Origin: Hamiltosporidium tvaerminnensis
Lineage: Eukaryota; Microsporidia; Dubosqiidae
DNA: 64,000 nucleotides
Assembly: GCA_022605425.2 (NCBI GenBank)
Contig: JAKIMF020000001.1
Location: 622,501-686,500 of the forward strand
Direction: 5' to 3'
The notes below the pieces were generated by a model. That model worked only from the letters and a program-made list of their open reading frames with translations. It made no database searches and was not told the origin of the DNA. Shown one piece after another: positions 9,653 to 19,260 of the stretch. Both the position numbers and the translations under genes were made by a program. Position 1 is the first letter of the stretch; the number at the start of each line of letters is the position of its first letter.

Positions 9653-9915
9653 TTGTTTTAAATTTTTTCTAAATTAGACTTTATTTATAGCAAAAATCAA
9701 TAAAATGCATCAAATCTAACCCAAAACAGTAAAATAACATTTAAATGTTTCATATTATAAACATTATACTTTCTAACTGTTTTGCATTTCACCTCAATTG
9801 CAGTCACATAAAAAACATTTTTTATTTAAACTATGTATTATAAAGCACACACCAACCCTTTTTTTAAAACTAAATTTTTAAAAAATCAAAAATTTTATTT
9901 TATCTTTAAAAGAAA

Positions 9916-11480
9916 CTCCTATTTAATAAAATTCTGGGTTAAAATATTTTTTAACATTTTTATATGTTTTCTTCTACCTCTTTAACCACTTTTGTCTCTT
10001 CTTCCAAATCCGACTCTTTATTTATGTTATTGGTCGGTTCCTCTAAAGTGGTTCCTCCTTGTGAAATAAAGGTTGCTTTATTTTTTGGTTTATAATTTTT
10101 TTGAACCATCTTCCCCTCTCTTCTCTTCTTTTAAATAAGGTTTTAATTCCTCATGCATCTCTGCTCTCATAATAACACCCATTGACGCTCTCTCCCAGCT
10201 CTCTTCGGCATTTAGTCCTGACTCAAGTCCTCTTCGTCGATCAAAGGAAATTGTTTCGACTGTTTTCTTAAGTACTATAGACTGAATGTATGCTTCTACA
10301 TTCATGGGTATTTCTAGTCTTTTAAGATGAGATTTATGGTATTTTGTCACAATACCGTCCCAGGTCATCACATAAGGGATTATCTCAACACTACACTTAT
10401 AAATAAGGCCCAACTCATTGGCTAGCAGGTCATACTTCCTAAGTTTTTCAGTTTCAACTATTTGAAGTGAATCTTGGGAAGTGATTCCTACTTCAATGAG
10501 TGTTATCTTATTCTTCTTCTTATCTAAAATAAATATGTCTGGTCTGTTATTCCGAATTTTAACATCAGTTTTAATTCTGGTGTCCACTCTTATCTCTGCA
10601 TACTCATTATCAAGAATTTCTTGAACTGAGTGGCTCCTTATTCGTTTTGAAGACTTAAACTTATATCTATTTAGTAGGAGAAGGTGTAGGCATCTAACCA
10701 CTTCATTATGCCGTCTAGTGTAATCATGGCCTAGCATTTTTTCACATCTAGTTGCTAGATGATCCACATTCTTACCAGACTTCCCGCAATGTTGACACAC
10801 ACCATCTGCTCCCCAGAATACATTTCTATCCTGGATATAGCAGAACACAGCTTCATTTCGTGGCCTAATATTTCCTCTCTTTAGCCATCTTGAAGAGTCA
10901 CTAACACTCACAAGCTCATTTTTCCTTGCATTATATAACTTTGAATGGAGTTTTCGTTTTTCTATTTCGTTATATAGTTTTGCAAGTTGAGCTTCTTCTA
11001 AACTTTTCTTAGTGACTTCTTCTGCCAACCTGTACTTTACTTTTAAGAAGCCTTTTATTAGTGCAAGATGGGTTTTATTATTATTCTCCACCTTGAGGAT
11101 TGCTGCTCGTCTAGTTGATATTTCTTTACTTTTTTCCAGACGATCCAAGAACTGCAGAAGCATATGTTCGCTTCGCAACTCAACACTATGTAGGCCTCTT
11201 CCAAGTTCTGTTCTAGGAAGATACAACCGCTCTTTACATCCTGGGCGGAGATGTATCTTATTTTTAACCAACACCGCACGCACTGCATCATCTAACTTAG
11301 AGAAGTCAGCCGGTTCAAGTCGAAGTACTCCTATGTGGTATTTGATTAACGATATCGCATGTTGATTGATTGCAGAACATAAATTTTTTGCGTTTAATCT
11401 AGGTTGACAAAGCCTTTCAACTCTTGATAAGAGTTTGCTTTGTACTTCTTCAAATGAGCTAGGTGTTGGAATTCCTCTGC
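9916..11480 (-). mobile_element. 5'-truncated R2/R4-type non-LTR retrotransposon with 15-bp TSD
   Basis: A 3' fragment of the same element as the long copy at 46.9-50.7 kb, at roughly 98% identity by eye. The insertion is flanked by a perfect direct repeat TATCTTTAAAAGAAA (9901-9915 and 11481-11495), a 15-bp target-site duplication. Homology to the long copy continues six bases into the duplication (TATCTT), i.e. microhomology at the 5' junction, a known feature of target-primed reverse transcription. The 3' end begins TATTTAATAAAATTC... in both copies, which fixes the element's 3' terminus; there is no poly-A tail. Confidence 0.93.
10090..11480 (-). pseudogene. retrotransposon ORF fragment: thumb, zinc knuckle and endonuclease
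   Basis: The open frame runs from the truncation point to 10090; the longest start-bounded piece is 397 aa beginning with a GTG at 11283. It retains the region after the reverse-transcriptase palm, the zinc knuckle CQHCGKSGKNVDHLATRC (C-x2-C-x8-H-x4-C) and the PD-(D/E)xK endonuclease block NRPDIFILDKKKNKITLIEV typical of R2/R4-like elements. An extra base near 10092, relative to the long copy, replaces the last 48 residues by a premature stop (GSKKL-stop against GSKKFKPKNK...). With no reverse-transcriptase core it cannot be autonomous. Confidence 0.9.
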
Positions 11481-11689
11481 TATCTTTAAAAGAAAAATTT
11501 AATTAAGATAAATAATTATATTTTGAATCATATATGTATTTATTAATAGCTCGCTCCTTCTATACAGATGGAACACAATCCAATGATGAATCATAGCTTC
11601 GCCAAGTTATAGCTTTTCCAAAGACAATTTTCTTTTGGTTGATTAGGTTGTAAGCTTCATGTTAACTTTCCGAACGAAAGATAAAGAGC

Positions 11690-11760
11690 GTATCAACCGA
11701 GTATCGAACCAGAAAATTTTGTAGCAATTTCCTATATCCCCACCACTAGACCATTGGCAG
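11690..11760 (-). mobile_element. tRNA-Glu-derived SINE-like repeat
   Basis: On the minus strand the sequence reads as a degenerate tRNA: CCAATGGTCTAGTGG (A box, nearly the same as the tRNA-Glu at 5.9 kb), GGGGATATAGG, then TGGTTCGATACTCGG (B box). Acceptor and anticodon stems no longer pair. Beyond the T arm it is joined to CTCTTTATCTTTCG, also present at 2779-2793. Intact Pol III boxes with a shared non-tRNA tail suggest a SINE-like element; a tRNA pseudogene is the alternative. Confidence 0.6.
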
Positions 11761-12010
11761 CTTGAATCAAATATTACAGATTGAATTGCGAAATCTTTTA
11801 TATTTCAATTAATATTTTCAGTTAGAGTTATAAATAATTTACTTTCCAAAAATTTATTAATTTTCTTTTTATTATTTTAACATTAAACTTTTATTTCTTT
11901 CAGAGTTAATCTCTAAATCTATAAATTTCTACTTCAAATATTACAAATTACATTTCTATAATTGAGTAAATAAAAAATTAAATTATTTTTAATAAATTCA
12001 TTTAAAAGTA

Positions 12011-12722
12011 TCACATCTTTTTAAAACAGTCGCAAGTGTTATATTTGTTTTCATGACATTAACGTAGTTCCAGGTTTAACATAAGCAACTGCTACCCCAA
12101 CACTCCATTGGTACACCTTCCGATACCTAAATTCCAAATCCTTTGATCTAAAAGGTGTATAGAGCCTAATTAATAGGCTAGGCAGTTGCCTGGTGTTCGT
12201 TAATGTCCGTTGCAAGGAGTGTGATCTTAGGTTGAAACACACGTCGGGCTCTTCCAGGACTATGCAGTATTCATACTTATTCTACACTTTCTGAACCCAA
12301 TAAACCTATAGCCAAGATATATCATAAAGACTTACATAGAGTCAACCTAGACAGTGCAAGGCCATACCTACCAGTTAACCTGCTACCTAACTTTCCAGGC
12401 TTTAAAGTTTATTTATATTTTTTTCTCAGACGCTAAGTCTTCTAACCCGAGGTTCAAGGCTATTTTTTAATATTTTTGCATAGAAATCACACCAACTTAA
12501 GCTGTGGTCTACAAACTAGTTACACAGAAGACTACAAAATAGATTTTTAGAAAAAGTTTCGCCATTTCATAGACCTTCTCCTCCTTATAACAACTCCCAT
12601 GCAACAACCGAAGATATAGTGTGGGTTTATTCTCACAGAAAATCCAAAAATTATCCCCATCAATTTTACATATTCATTGACAAGCACAAAGTTTTTTTAT
12701 TTGTTTATCCTCCCCTCGTATA
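12011..12722 (-). repeat. dispersed repeat family A, long copy
   Basis: About 710 bp, homologous over its length to 22683-23385 and, in the opposite orientation, to 52395-53115. Landmarks are ACATCTTTTT[AG]AAACAG, GTTATATTTGTTTTCAT, TGCTACCCCAACACTCCAT and, at the far end, TTCATTGACAAGCACAAAG. It is more GC-rich than its surroundings. ORFs of 63-65 aa with a shared YRWSVGVAV-like segment occur in two copies but are not otherwise conserved. It is probably a non-autonomous or fossil mobile element of unknown type. Confidence 0.75.
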
Positions 12723-13092
12723 TTATACATAAACACTTTTAATTTATTTATAAGAAAGTTTTAAAGGAATTTTTTTATAACATTTTCGGTTTCTAATACA
12801 AGTTATAAATTGTTACTAAAATATTTTTATCTTACAAAAAAAAACAAATAATCATAACTTTATAATCAAATAAAATTTTCAAATTTTAAAGACTTACAGC
12901 TCTTTAAACCACAGTTGTACAAATAGATTGTAAAATAAAACGAAAAATTTATAATTTAAGAAAATGTTTAAAATCAAGAGCTATATCTATATAAACTACA
13001 CTTCTGCAAATATATTGCAAAATACAATCAAAACTTTATAATCAAACACATTGATTAAATAAATTTATAAAGACATTACAATTATTAGTCCC

Positions 13093-13608
13093 ATGGATTT
13101 TATAAGCAACTTTTTTAAGAAAAAAAAGACACAAAATATTGACACACAATTTTCTTTAAAGAATATACGTGAAAATATAAGTAGATTGATGGTAGAAAAT
13201 GACAAAATAACCGAAGATCTTAAGAAAATGAACAATATGAAGTGTCAAGGGAAAGATATAATGATGTACAAAGTAAAACTTTTTAAAAATAATATGCAAT
13301 CACTTGAAAGACTTAAACATTTGGAAAATATGTATTTGGAGATTGAATTGACTAAATTACAGACAGAGACATATCAAGCCTTGGAGATATGTGCTAAAGA
13401 TTCTAAAAAAGTGTATGAAAACATAGATTTTGACCAAATCGAAGAAACTATGGATGTGATGGAACAAATGAAAGAAGAAATGTGTGATGTAAATTCTATT
13501 CTGTACGATGATTGTAATTATGTAAACGATTATGATTTAAAAGAAGAAATTGATGGTATAATTTCTAATGAATCGACCATTCATGATGACAAGGAAAATT
13601 TGAGTTAA
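13093..13608 (+). CDS. SNF7: ESCRT-III subunit, Snf7/Vps32 (CHMP4)-like
   Basis: 171 aa. The short N-terminal MDFISNFFKKKK matches the amphipathic-plus-basic start of Snf7/CHMP4. A long basic helical hairpin follows (residues 20-105), then ALEICAKDSKKVYENIDFDQ with EETMDVMEQMKEEM (family ALK..HK.MDIDKVDELMD.I.EQ) and an acidic C-terminal half: the basic-core, acidic-tail pattern of ESCRT-III. These proteins polymerise on membranes to drive budding and scission and are disassembled by Vps4. It is shorter than yeast Snf7 (240 aa). Vps20/CHMP6 is a possible alternative. CCC abuts the ATG (13090-13092). Confidence 0.78.
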   Translation: MDFISNFFKKKKTQNIDTQFSLKNIRENISRLMVENDKITEDLKKMNNMKCQGKDIMMYKVKLFKNNMQSLERLKHLENMYLEIELTKLQTETYQALEICAKDSKKVYENIDFDQIEETMDVMEQMKEEMCDVNSILYDDCNYVNDYDLKEEIDGIISNESTIHDDKENLS

Positions 13609-13731
13609 AAAACGGGTTTTTTCAAATTATTTTAAGAAAATTTAGAATATTTCTATTCTATCTGACCTATATTTATGGCAAAACCTTAAATAAAAACACG
13701 ATTCCAAAGTTAGAATACATATTTTTTAAAT

Positions 13732-13855
13732 AAATGTCAAATTGCTATATCTTTAAAAATGTAAATGTCAAATTTCTATATCCTTAAAAATGTAAATGTC
13801 AAATTGCTATATCTTTAAAAATGTAAATGTCAAATTGCTATATCTTTAAAAATGT
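13732..13855 (+). repeat. 31-bp tandem repeat, four units
   Basis: Units start at 13732, 13763, 13794 and 13825 (AAATGTCAAATTGCTATATC then TTTAAAAATGT), nearly identical. It lies 120 bp past the Snf7-like stop. There are no unique spacers, so it is not a CRISPR array. The stretch 13856-14503 is AT-rich with short imperfect repeats (TCAAAATTATTTACTTAAAA) and no gene. Confidence 0.92.
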
Positions 13856-14503
13856 AATTGTCACAGATATTTACTAGTATTAAAACAAAATAATTTTTTT
13901 AAACTAATTTGATCAGAATAAATAGTCTATAAAGTCTAAAAAACATTCCAATTCAATCAAAATATATCATTCAGTTTCACAAATTTATTCATCAAATAAT
14001 CCCTAAATTGTACTAAAATCAGAATTTATTTACATCTTAATACTAAAAAAAGAAACGAATGTATAAAAAACCATTTTTTTCTCTACATTATGGCCAAAAA
14101 ATTAAATTTAAAATATTAAAAAATTTATAAGAAGTTTACACAAACTTTCTAAAAAAAATATTGTTTCGTTCCAAATATCCTTAAAAACCATATTTTTCTA
14201 TAAATTTATAAAAAATTTAGAAATAAAAGATATAAATATCTAAGAAATCAATATTACTTAAAAAAATTCATAAATTTAGAAGTATAAAAGAATCTATTAA
14301 GAAGAGAGTAGAGTTTATTTTAAAAAATAAAAATACTTAATTTTAATATCAAAATTATTTACTTAAAAAATATAAAAAACACATACTTTTATAATATCAA
14401 AATTACTAAATTCAAAAATATCAAAAACACATACTTTTAAACATCAAAATTATTTACTTAAAAATTATAAAAATGATAATTTAATTATTACATCAGAATT
14501 CAT

Positions 14504-15700
14504 TTACTCTAAAAATTTATCAATAATGTCTTTTTTAACTTTTAAATAAATTTTTTCTTCTCCTTCATTTCTTTTATAGTTCTGTATTTCTTCAGTATTT
14601 AATTTTAATTTTATTTTAAAACTTATATCTTCAGGTTCAGATTTCCATCCTTTTCTTCTTTTAGATCGTGAAATATTATATTTTATTTCTCTTTCATTTA
14701 TTTCTTCTTCTTCATTTAATTTGTCCAAAAAAGTATGTAATTTATTAAAAATATAGCGATCTTCTTCTATTAAAAGAAGATCTACAATAATATCTGGTTC
14801 GAAATCTATTTCATCATAAAAATTTAACAAAATATTTTCAAACTCATCCATTAAATTTACAGTTCTATCTAGAAGAGTTGGATCTTCTCTAGAATTAAAA
14901 AATAGTAAATCTTCATACAGGGGTAGGCTGTATATGTGGTATGGCAATAAACACTCATATGCATGGTTTTCATTTATAAATGGATGTAAATCTGGATTTG
15001 TGAGTTGATATTGTTCTTTACAAAGAAAAGACAATATTTTTTCTCTTCGCTGTACCAAACAAGAAATATTTTCAAATATTTTATAATTGTACGCATCTGA
15101 CGGTGTAAATTGATCTTTGATTTCCGAAAATGGCAAATTTTCTTCATCTTTTTTATTTAAATTAAATTCTAAAGATTCGTAACTCTGATTATCAAAATAT
15201 TCGTATTTTACTAAATTTTTGCTTTTTTCTTCTTCCATTTCTTTTTTAGTTCGTCTTTTTCTCTTCAATTTTACTACATTTTCACCAGAAGTTTCTTCAA
15301 TCAATTTTGGTTTTGGTTTTCTTCCTCTCCTTTTTTTCTGAGAAACTTCTTGTTTTTGTTCAGTTTGATTTTCAATTTCTTTATCAGTATTATCACAATC
15401 TTTCTTAAAAGACTCTAAATCTATAAAATTACTTTTAGAAGACTCAGAAGAATTATTACATTCGGATGCTAGACTATTTGATGGCTTAAATCCCATTTCT
15501 TCTCCATTTTTATCTTTTTTTACTTTAATTATTTCTTTTTCAGAATTACTAAGTGATTTAAAGGGTTCTTTTTCTTTTTGTGGTTTGGAAGACATATTAT
15601 CAACTTTTGAAGGGATTTGACTATTTAAATCCAAATTACATTCTTCATATTTCGTTTTATGAGACATTCGTATTTCTTTTTTATTTTTATGCCCTTCCAT
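14504..15700 (-). CDS. GLTSCR1/BICRA-like domain protein with AT-hook
   Basis: 398 aa. The N-terminal third is disordered, S/K/E-rich, and carries an AT-hook, RGRKPKPK (about residues 125-132), inside a basic nuclear-localisation-like stretch. Residues 205-290 hold a block resembling the conserved region of GLTSCR1/BICRA proteins: REKILSFLCKEQYQLTNPDL (family ...D...vLNPD), HPF, then ECLLPYHIYS (family RLLPYHvfq). In animals these are defining subunits of the non-canonical BAF form of SWI/SNF. A serine/basic tail SKRRKGWKSEPEDISFKIKL follows. The ATG at 15700 lies behind GGGGG (15709-15713 on the plus strand); an in-frame GTG three codons earlier is less likely. The domain call is by pattern recognition and needs a profile search. 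Confidence 0.55.
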   Translation of the reverse strand: MEGHKNKKEIRMSHKTKYEECNLDLNSQIPSKVDNMSSKPQKEKEPFKSLSNSEKEIIKVKKDKNGEEMGFKPSNSLASECNNSSESSKSNFIDLESFKKDCDNTDKEIENQTEQKQEVSQKKRRGRKPKPKLIEETSGENVVKLKRKRRTKKEMEEEKSKNLVKYEYFDNQSYESLEFNLNKKDEENLPFSEIKDQFTPSDAYNYKIFENISCLVQRREKILSFLCKEQYQLTNPDLHPFINENHAYECLLPYHIYSLPLYEDLLFFNSREDPTLLDRTVNLMDEFENILLNFYDEIDFEPDIIVDLLLIEEDRYIFNKLHTFLDKLNEEEEINEREIKYNISRSKRRKGWKSEPEDISFKIKLKLNTEEIQNYKRNEGEEKIYLKVKKDIIDKFLE

Positions 15701-15789
15701 TTTTTTCACCCCCTTTTCTTATTTTTTTTATTAAATATTTTGTAAATACGTTGAAATGTCTATAAAACTAGAGAAATGATATTAAAAAA

Positions 15790-16660
15790 ATAAATTTTTA
15801 AAGATTTTTAATTATTTGGTAAAGAATAAATATTTGTTAAAAACGAAATATTTATTATAGATTTGGTAGAGAATATAAATTCTTATAGACTTAGTAAAGA
15901 ATAAATATTTGTTAAAAAATAAATATTTATTATAGATTTGGTAGAGAATATAAATTCTTACAGACTTAGTAAAGAATAAATATTTATTATAGATTTATTA
16001 TAGATTTATTATAGATTGAATATAGATTTATTATAGGATTTATTATAGATTGAATATTAGATTTATTAATTATTTATTAAATTTTGTTAAAGAATATTAA
16101 TTTCTTATAGATTTAGTAAAGAATAATGGTTTATTTACAATTTATTAGTGATTTATTATTTATGAATCTTAGAAATATTTTTTAATTTTTTTTGGTTTAA
16201 AATTTATAAAAATTATAAAAGATTAGTAAATATTATAATTAAAAAGTCTGTTCTTTTATTCTGTTTATTAAAATATTTGTAATTTTTATTCAAAGTTTTA
16301 TATTTATTACTATTTTTGGAAATTTTTGTAGAAAAAATTTGTATTTAATTTATTAGGAAAAAGTGAAATTCAATAAAAAAAATGAACAGTTTTAAAATAA
16401 TTTATTTTGTATCAGAAATTATTTTTAAAAGAGTAAACAAATTAAAAGAATTTGAAATAAGATAATTTTAGGAGAAAAATATTTGAAAGAGGATAAGTTT
16501 AAAAGGAAAATTTTTAACGAGATATTGAAGAATTAACGAGATATTGAAGAGATATTTAAACCAGAAATTAAGAAAAGATATTAAGAAGAGATATTAAGAA
16601 GAGATACCAAGAAGAGATATTTAAAAGAGATATTAAGAAGAGGAATTTCTAACGGATAAA
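15790..16660 (+). repeat. AT-rich and GA-rich short tandem repeats
   Basis: A unit of roughly 100 bp (GATTTGGTAGAGAATATAAA ... TTAGTAAAGAATAAATATTT) is duplicated at 15850-15985. It decays into ATTATAGATTT units, then near 16520-16650 into an AAGAGATATTAAG array. No ORF. It separates the divergent upstream region of the BICRA-like gene from the arrestin-like 3' end. Confidence 0.75.
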
Positions 16661-16713
16661 TAAATTTATTTAAAATACATTTTATTTATAATTTAAAAAT
16701 AAATACTTTTGGT

Positions 16714-17694
16714 TTAATCGACAGTAAAAAACTTTGTAGCATATGTTTCACCATCTAAGAGAGGCAAGGATTGTGGTTCAAGTTCTTGTTTTCGGTTTTG
16801 AGAAATTTGTACTTTGTTTTTAATTCTGATTGGTAAACTTCTGTGAAATTTGACAAAAATATAAAGAAAATATTCAACATAATAATTATTTTCTTTATAA
16901 CTCGAAGAAGGAACTATTGATGGTATTCTAAGTTTTGATGTAATAGAATTTTTACTTGAAATAGTATTTTCACTATTTTTTGCAATAAATTTTACATGAG
17001 AAATAAATTTTCCGTTAATATTTGCTTCTATACATTGATATAGATGTACTTCTATGTCATTTATAGTATCTTTTATATCTTTTTTGGTGTTTATTTCTGA
17101 TCTTAGAAATATATTTTCACCTGAAAAATATATATTTTTGTCGACCCACGTTTTTAAAAAATAAAGTTTTTGAAAAATAAAAAAACACGAACAAATTTCT
17201 ACTTTTGTGATTTCTTCTTGTTTGATATCATTGTATTCTGTTATAAATAGATTTTTTTTGGCACTAAGAATTGGTTTATAAACATCAAATACCTTTAAAG
17301 ATGCTTCAAATATATATTTAGTAACAATCTGATAATTAATATTTTCAGTTATTTGACATATTTCATTTGATGCTCCATCATTTTCACTTACTTGCATTTT
17401 AAATGGAAATTTATGATGTCCACTGAACATCTTTTTTACTTCTGAAGTTCTGTCAAGAATGTTTATTCGTTTTTCATAAATTATTTCGTTATCTAAATTT
17501 TTTATTTTTTTGCTTTTTTCTAAATTACTTTCTAAATCGGTATAATTGGAATATAAAATTTTATAAAAACGTAATTCTATTCTTTGTACATCTAAAGGTT
17601 CTGATATTTTTAAATTAATAATTCCATTTATAAAATCTGTTGAAGCATATATCTTCTTATCTAATGAAATATAAAAATGTGGTTCTTTTTTCAT
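16714..17694 (-). CDS. arrestin-fold protein (alpha-arrestin/ARRDC type)
   Basis: 326 aa. The N-terminal arrestin domain shows FYISLDKKIYASTDFINGII (residues 7-26; family pattern LDKxxYxxGDxIxGxV), IELRFYK and MFSGHHKFPFKMQV (89-102; family L..G.H.fPFxF.L), then INYQIVTKYIFEASL. The C-terminal domain starts near residue 164 with alternating strands (FLKTWVDKNIYFSGENIFL) and ends in VEYFLYIFVKF and LPIRI, as in the arrestin C fold. In fungi such proteins are adaptors linking membrane cargo to ubiquitin ligase and endocytosis. No PPxY motif is visible, so ligase recruitment would differ; Vps26 is another option. I chose the ATG at 17694; the longer frame upstream begins at a TTG. Confidence 0.75.
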   Translation of the reverse strand: MKKEPHFYISLDKKIYASTDFINGIINLKISEPLDVQRIELRFYKILYSNYTDLESNLEKSKKIKNLDNEIIYEKRINILDRTSEVKKMFSGHHKFPFKMQVSENDGASNEICQITENINYQIVTKYIFEASLKVFDVYKPILSAKKNLFITEYNDIKQEEITKVEICSCFFIFQKLYFLKTWVDKNIYFSGENIFLRSEINTKKDIKDTINDIEVHLYQCIEANINGKFISHVKFIAKNSENTISSKNSITSKLRIPSIVPSSSYKENNYYVEYFLYIFVKFHRSLPIRIKNKVQISQNRKQELEPQSLPLLDGETYATKFFTVD

Positions 17695-18469
17695 ATTAAT
17701 TATTTGATCTCTACTTTTCAAAAATTCTCCTTTAAATTTCTTATCAATTAAAAGAACCAATAAAATTTAAATATTTATTGACCAAATATTTGTAAACATT
17801 TTTTAAAAAAACCGAAAAAAATAATCTTCTAACTAATATACTTAATTACTGATTTAAATATTCTAAGAAAAATAAATTATATTTTTTTTAGAAAATACAT
17901 CTCTAACCAATTTATAAGTTCATTGGTTCAAATATTATTTATAGGAATTGTATTTGTGGTTTTTTTAAATGACTAAAAGAATAAATTTGGCATCTAATTT
18001 TTAGTAAATAACTTATTTGAATATTATTTATAATTATTTTAAACATTTTTCCAAAGATATTAATAATTTTTAGCAGAAATTTCAAAAGATGTATTAAAAT
18101 GTATTCAATTTGTTACTTTAGTCGTGAAATTAATTCTTTGGATTATAAACCTATAGAAATTATTGATACTTTTGGAAGATAAAATTGTGACTAAAAACAT
18201 GCTCAAACATTGTGAAATAATCTAACATAAAATTATAATATGAACTTAAACCAGCGATTGATAAAGCAAAGACAAAAAAAAATAAATTTCCTTTGATACG
18301 AATCCTATCTTTTCATTATTCAACAGAGTTCTAGATTAAAAATTATAACCGTTTCCCTAAAACTCATCGGTACCTCTAAAGATATCTAGATTTCAAAGAT
18401 TTATAAAGATGCTTAAAATACATCAAATTAACCTGTGATTGCTCATAATCTGGTATTTCAAATGGCATA
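17695..18469. other. AT-rich intergenic, no gene seen
   Basis: No ORF or repeat worth naming, apart from AT-rich low complexity. Confidence 0.55.
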
Positions 18470-18965
18470 ATGTGTAATCACAATAGAAACCTGGCATGCG
18501 CTTTATAACACAGGCGGTATTCCGACTTAAGCTACACTTTTTGAACCGAGTAGACTTGAATCCAAGAAATAACTCGAAAGCATACATTTTTTCCACCTAG
18601 GCGTTGAAATGCCATTAAACTAATATAGCCTGCCACTTGGTATTCCTGGATTTTTAAAAAGTATGGTTTCTTCGTTCTTCAGTACGTTAGTCTTCTAATT
18701 CAAATGAGCAAGGCCAAGGTTTAAGCCTTTGCACGAAAACTATCTATAACTTCAATCTCAGTTTTTTTACATAAAGAACTTCAAAAAGATTTGTAAAAAA
18801 TGTTTCGCTTTTCGTATACGTTTTCCTTCCATTCAAATCTCTATGTAACAACAGAATATTAGTGAGATTTTTGTTGCGAAAAACTCAACCAAATATTTCG
18901 TGCAACAATTTTACATATCTATTGCTAAAAAGATGGCTTTTTGTGTGGTTATCCTTCCTCCACTA
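18470..18965 (-). repeat. dispersed repeat family A, partial diverged copy
   Basis: Follows 12275-12722 in order: CTACACTTTTTGAACC, CCTGCCACTTGG, AGTCTTCTAATTC, AATGAGCAAGGCCAAGG, TGTTTCGCTTTTCG, ACATATCTATTGC..AAA and GGTTATCCTTCCTCC all have counterparts there. It is more mutated than the two long copies. The 12011-12270 half is missing or unrecognisable. Confidence 0.65.
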
Positions 18966-19260
18966 ATCTATTTTCTACAAAAAATAAAATGAGTAGCGTA
19001 ATTTTTTAATACGCAGTATAAAAATGAAGATTAAAATTGTGAACAGTAAACATGTGATATATTTCTTGGAAATTATTTCATACTAATTGAAAAAAAATTT
19101 ACCAAAGAAATAATAAAACGCCTTAAAGAATATAAAGTTTAATTTGGTAAATTAAATGAATAAGTAATTTGAAAATATAACTATATCTAAAGAGATTATG
19201 AAGTTAGAAAGAAATACACTCAGAAATTTGAAACTCCCAATTTGAGTACAAAACCATTCC

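Noticed and set aside
12051..12242. 63-aa ORF in repeat family A (and 22724-22921)
   Set aside because: Short shared segment only; stops and indels differ between copies, and the third copy lacks the frame.
13732..13855. CRISPR-like 31-bp repeats
   Set aside because: Repeats are directly adjacent without unique spacers, and the genome is eukaryotic.
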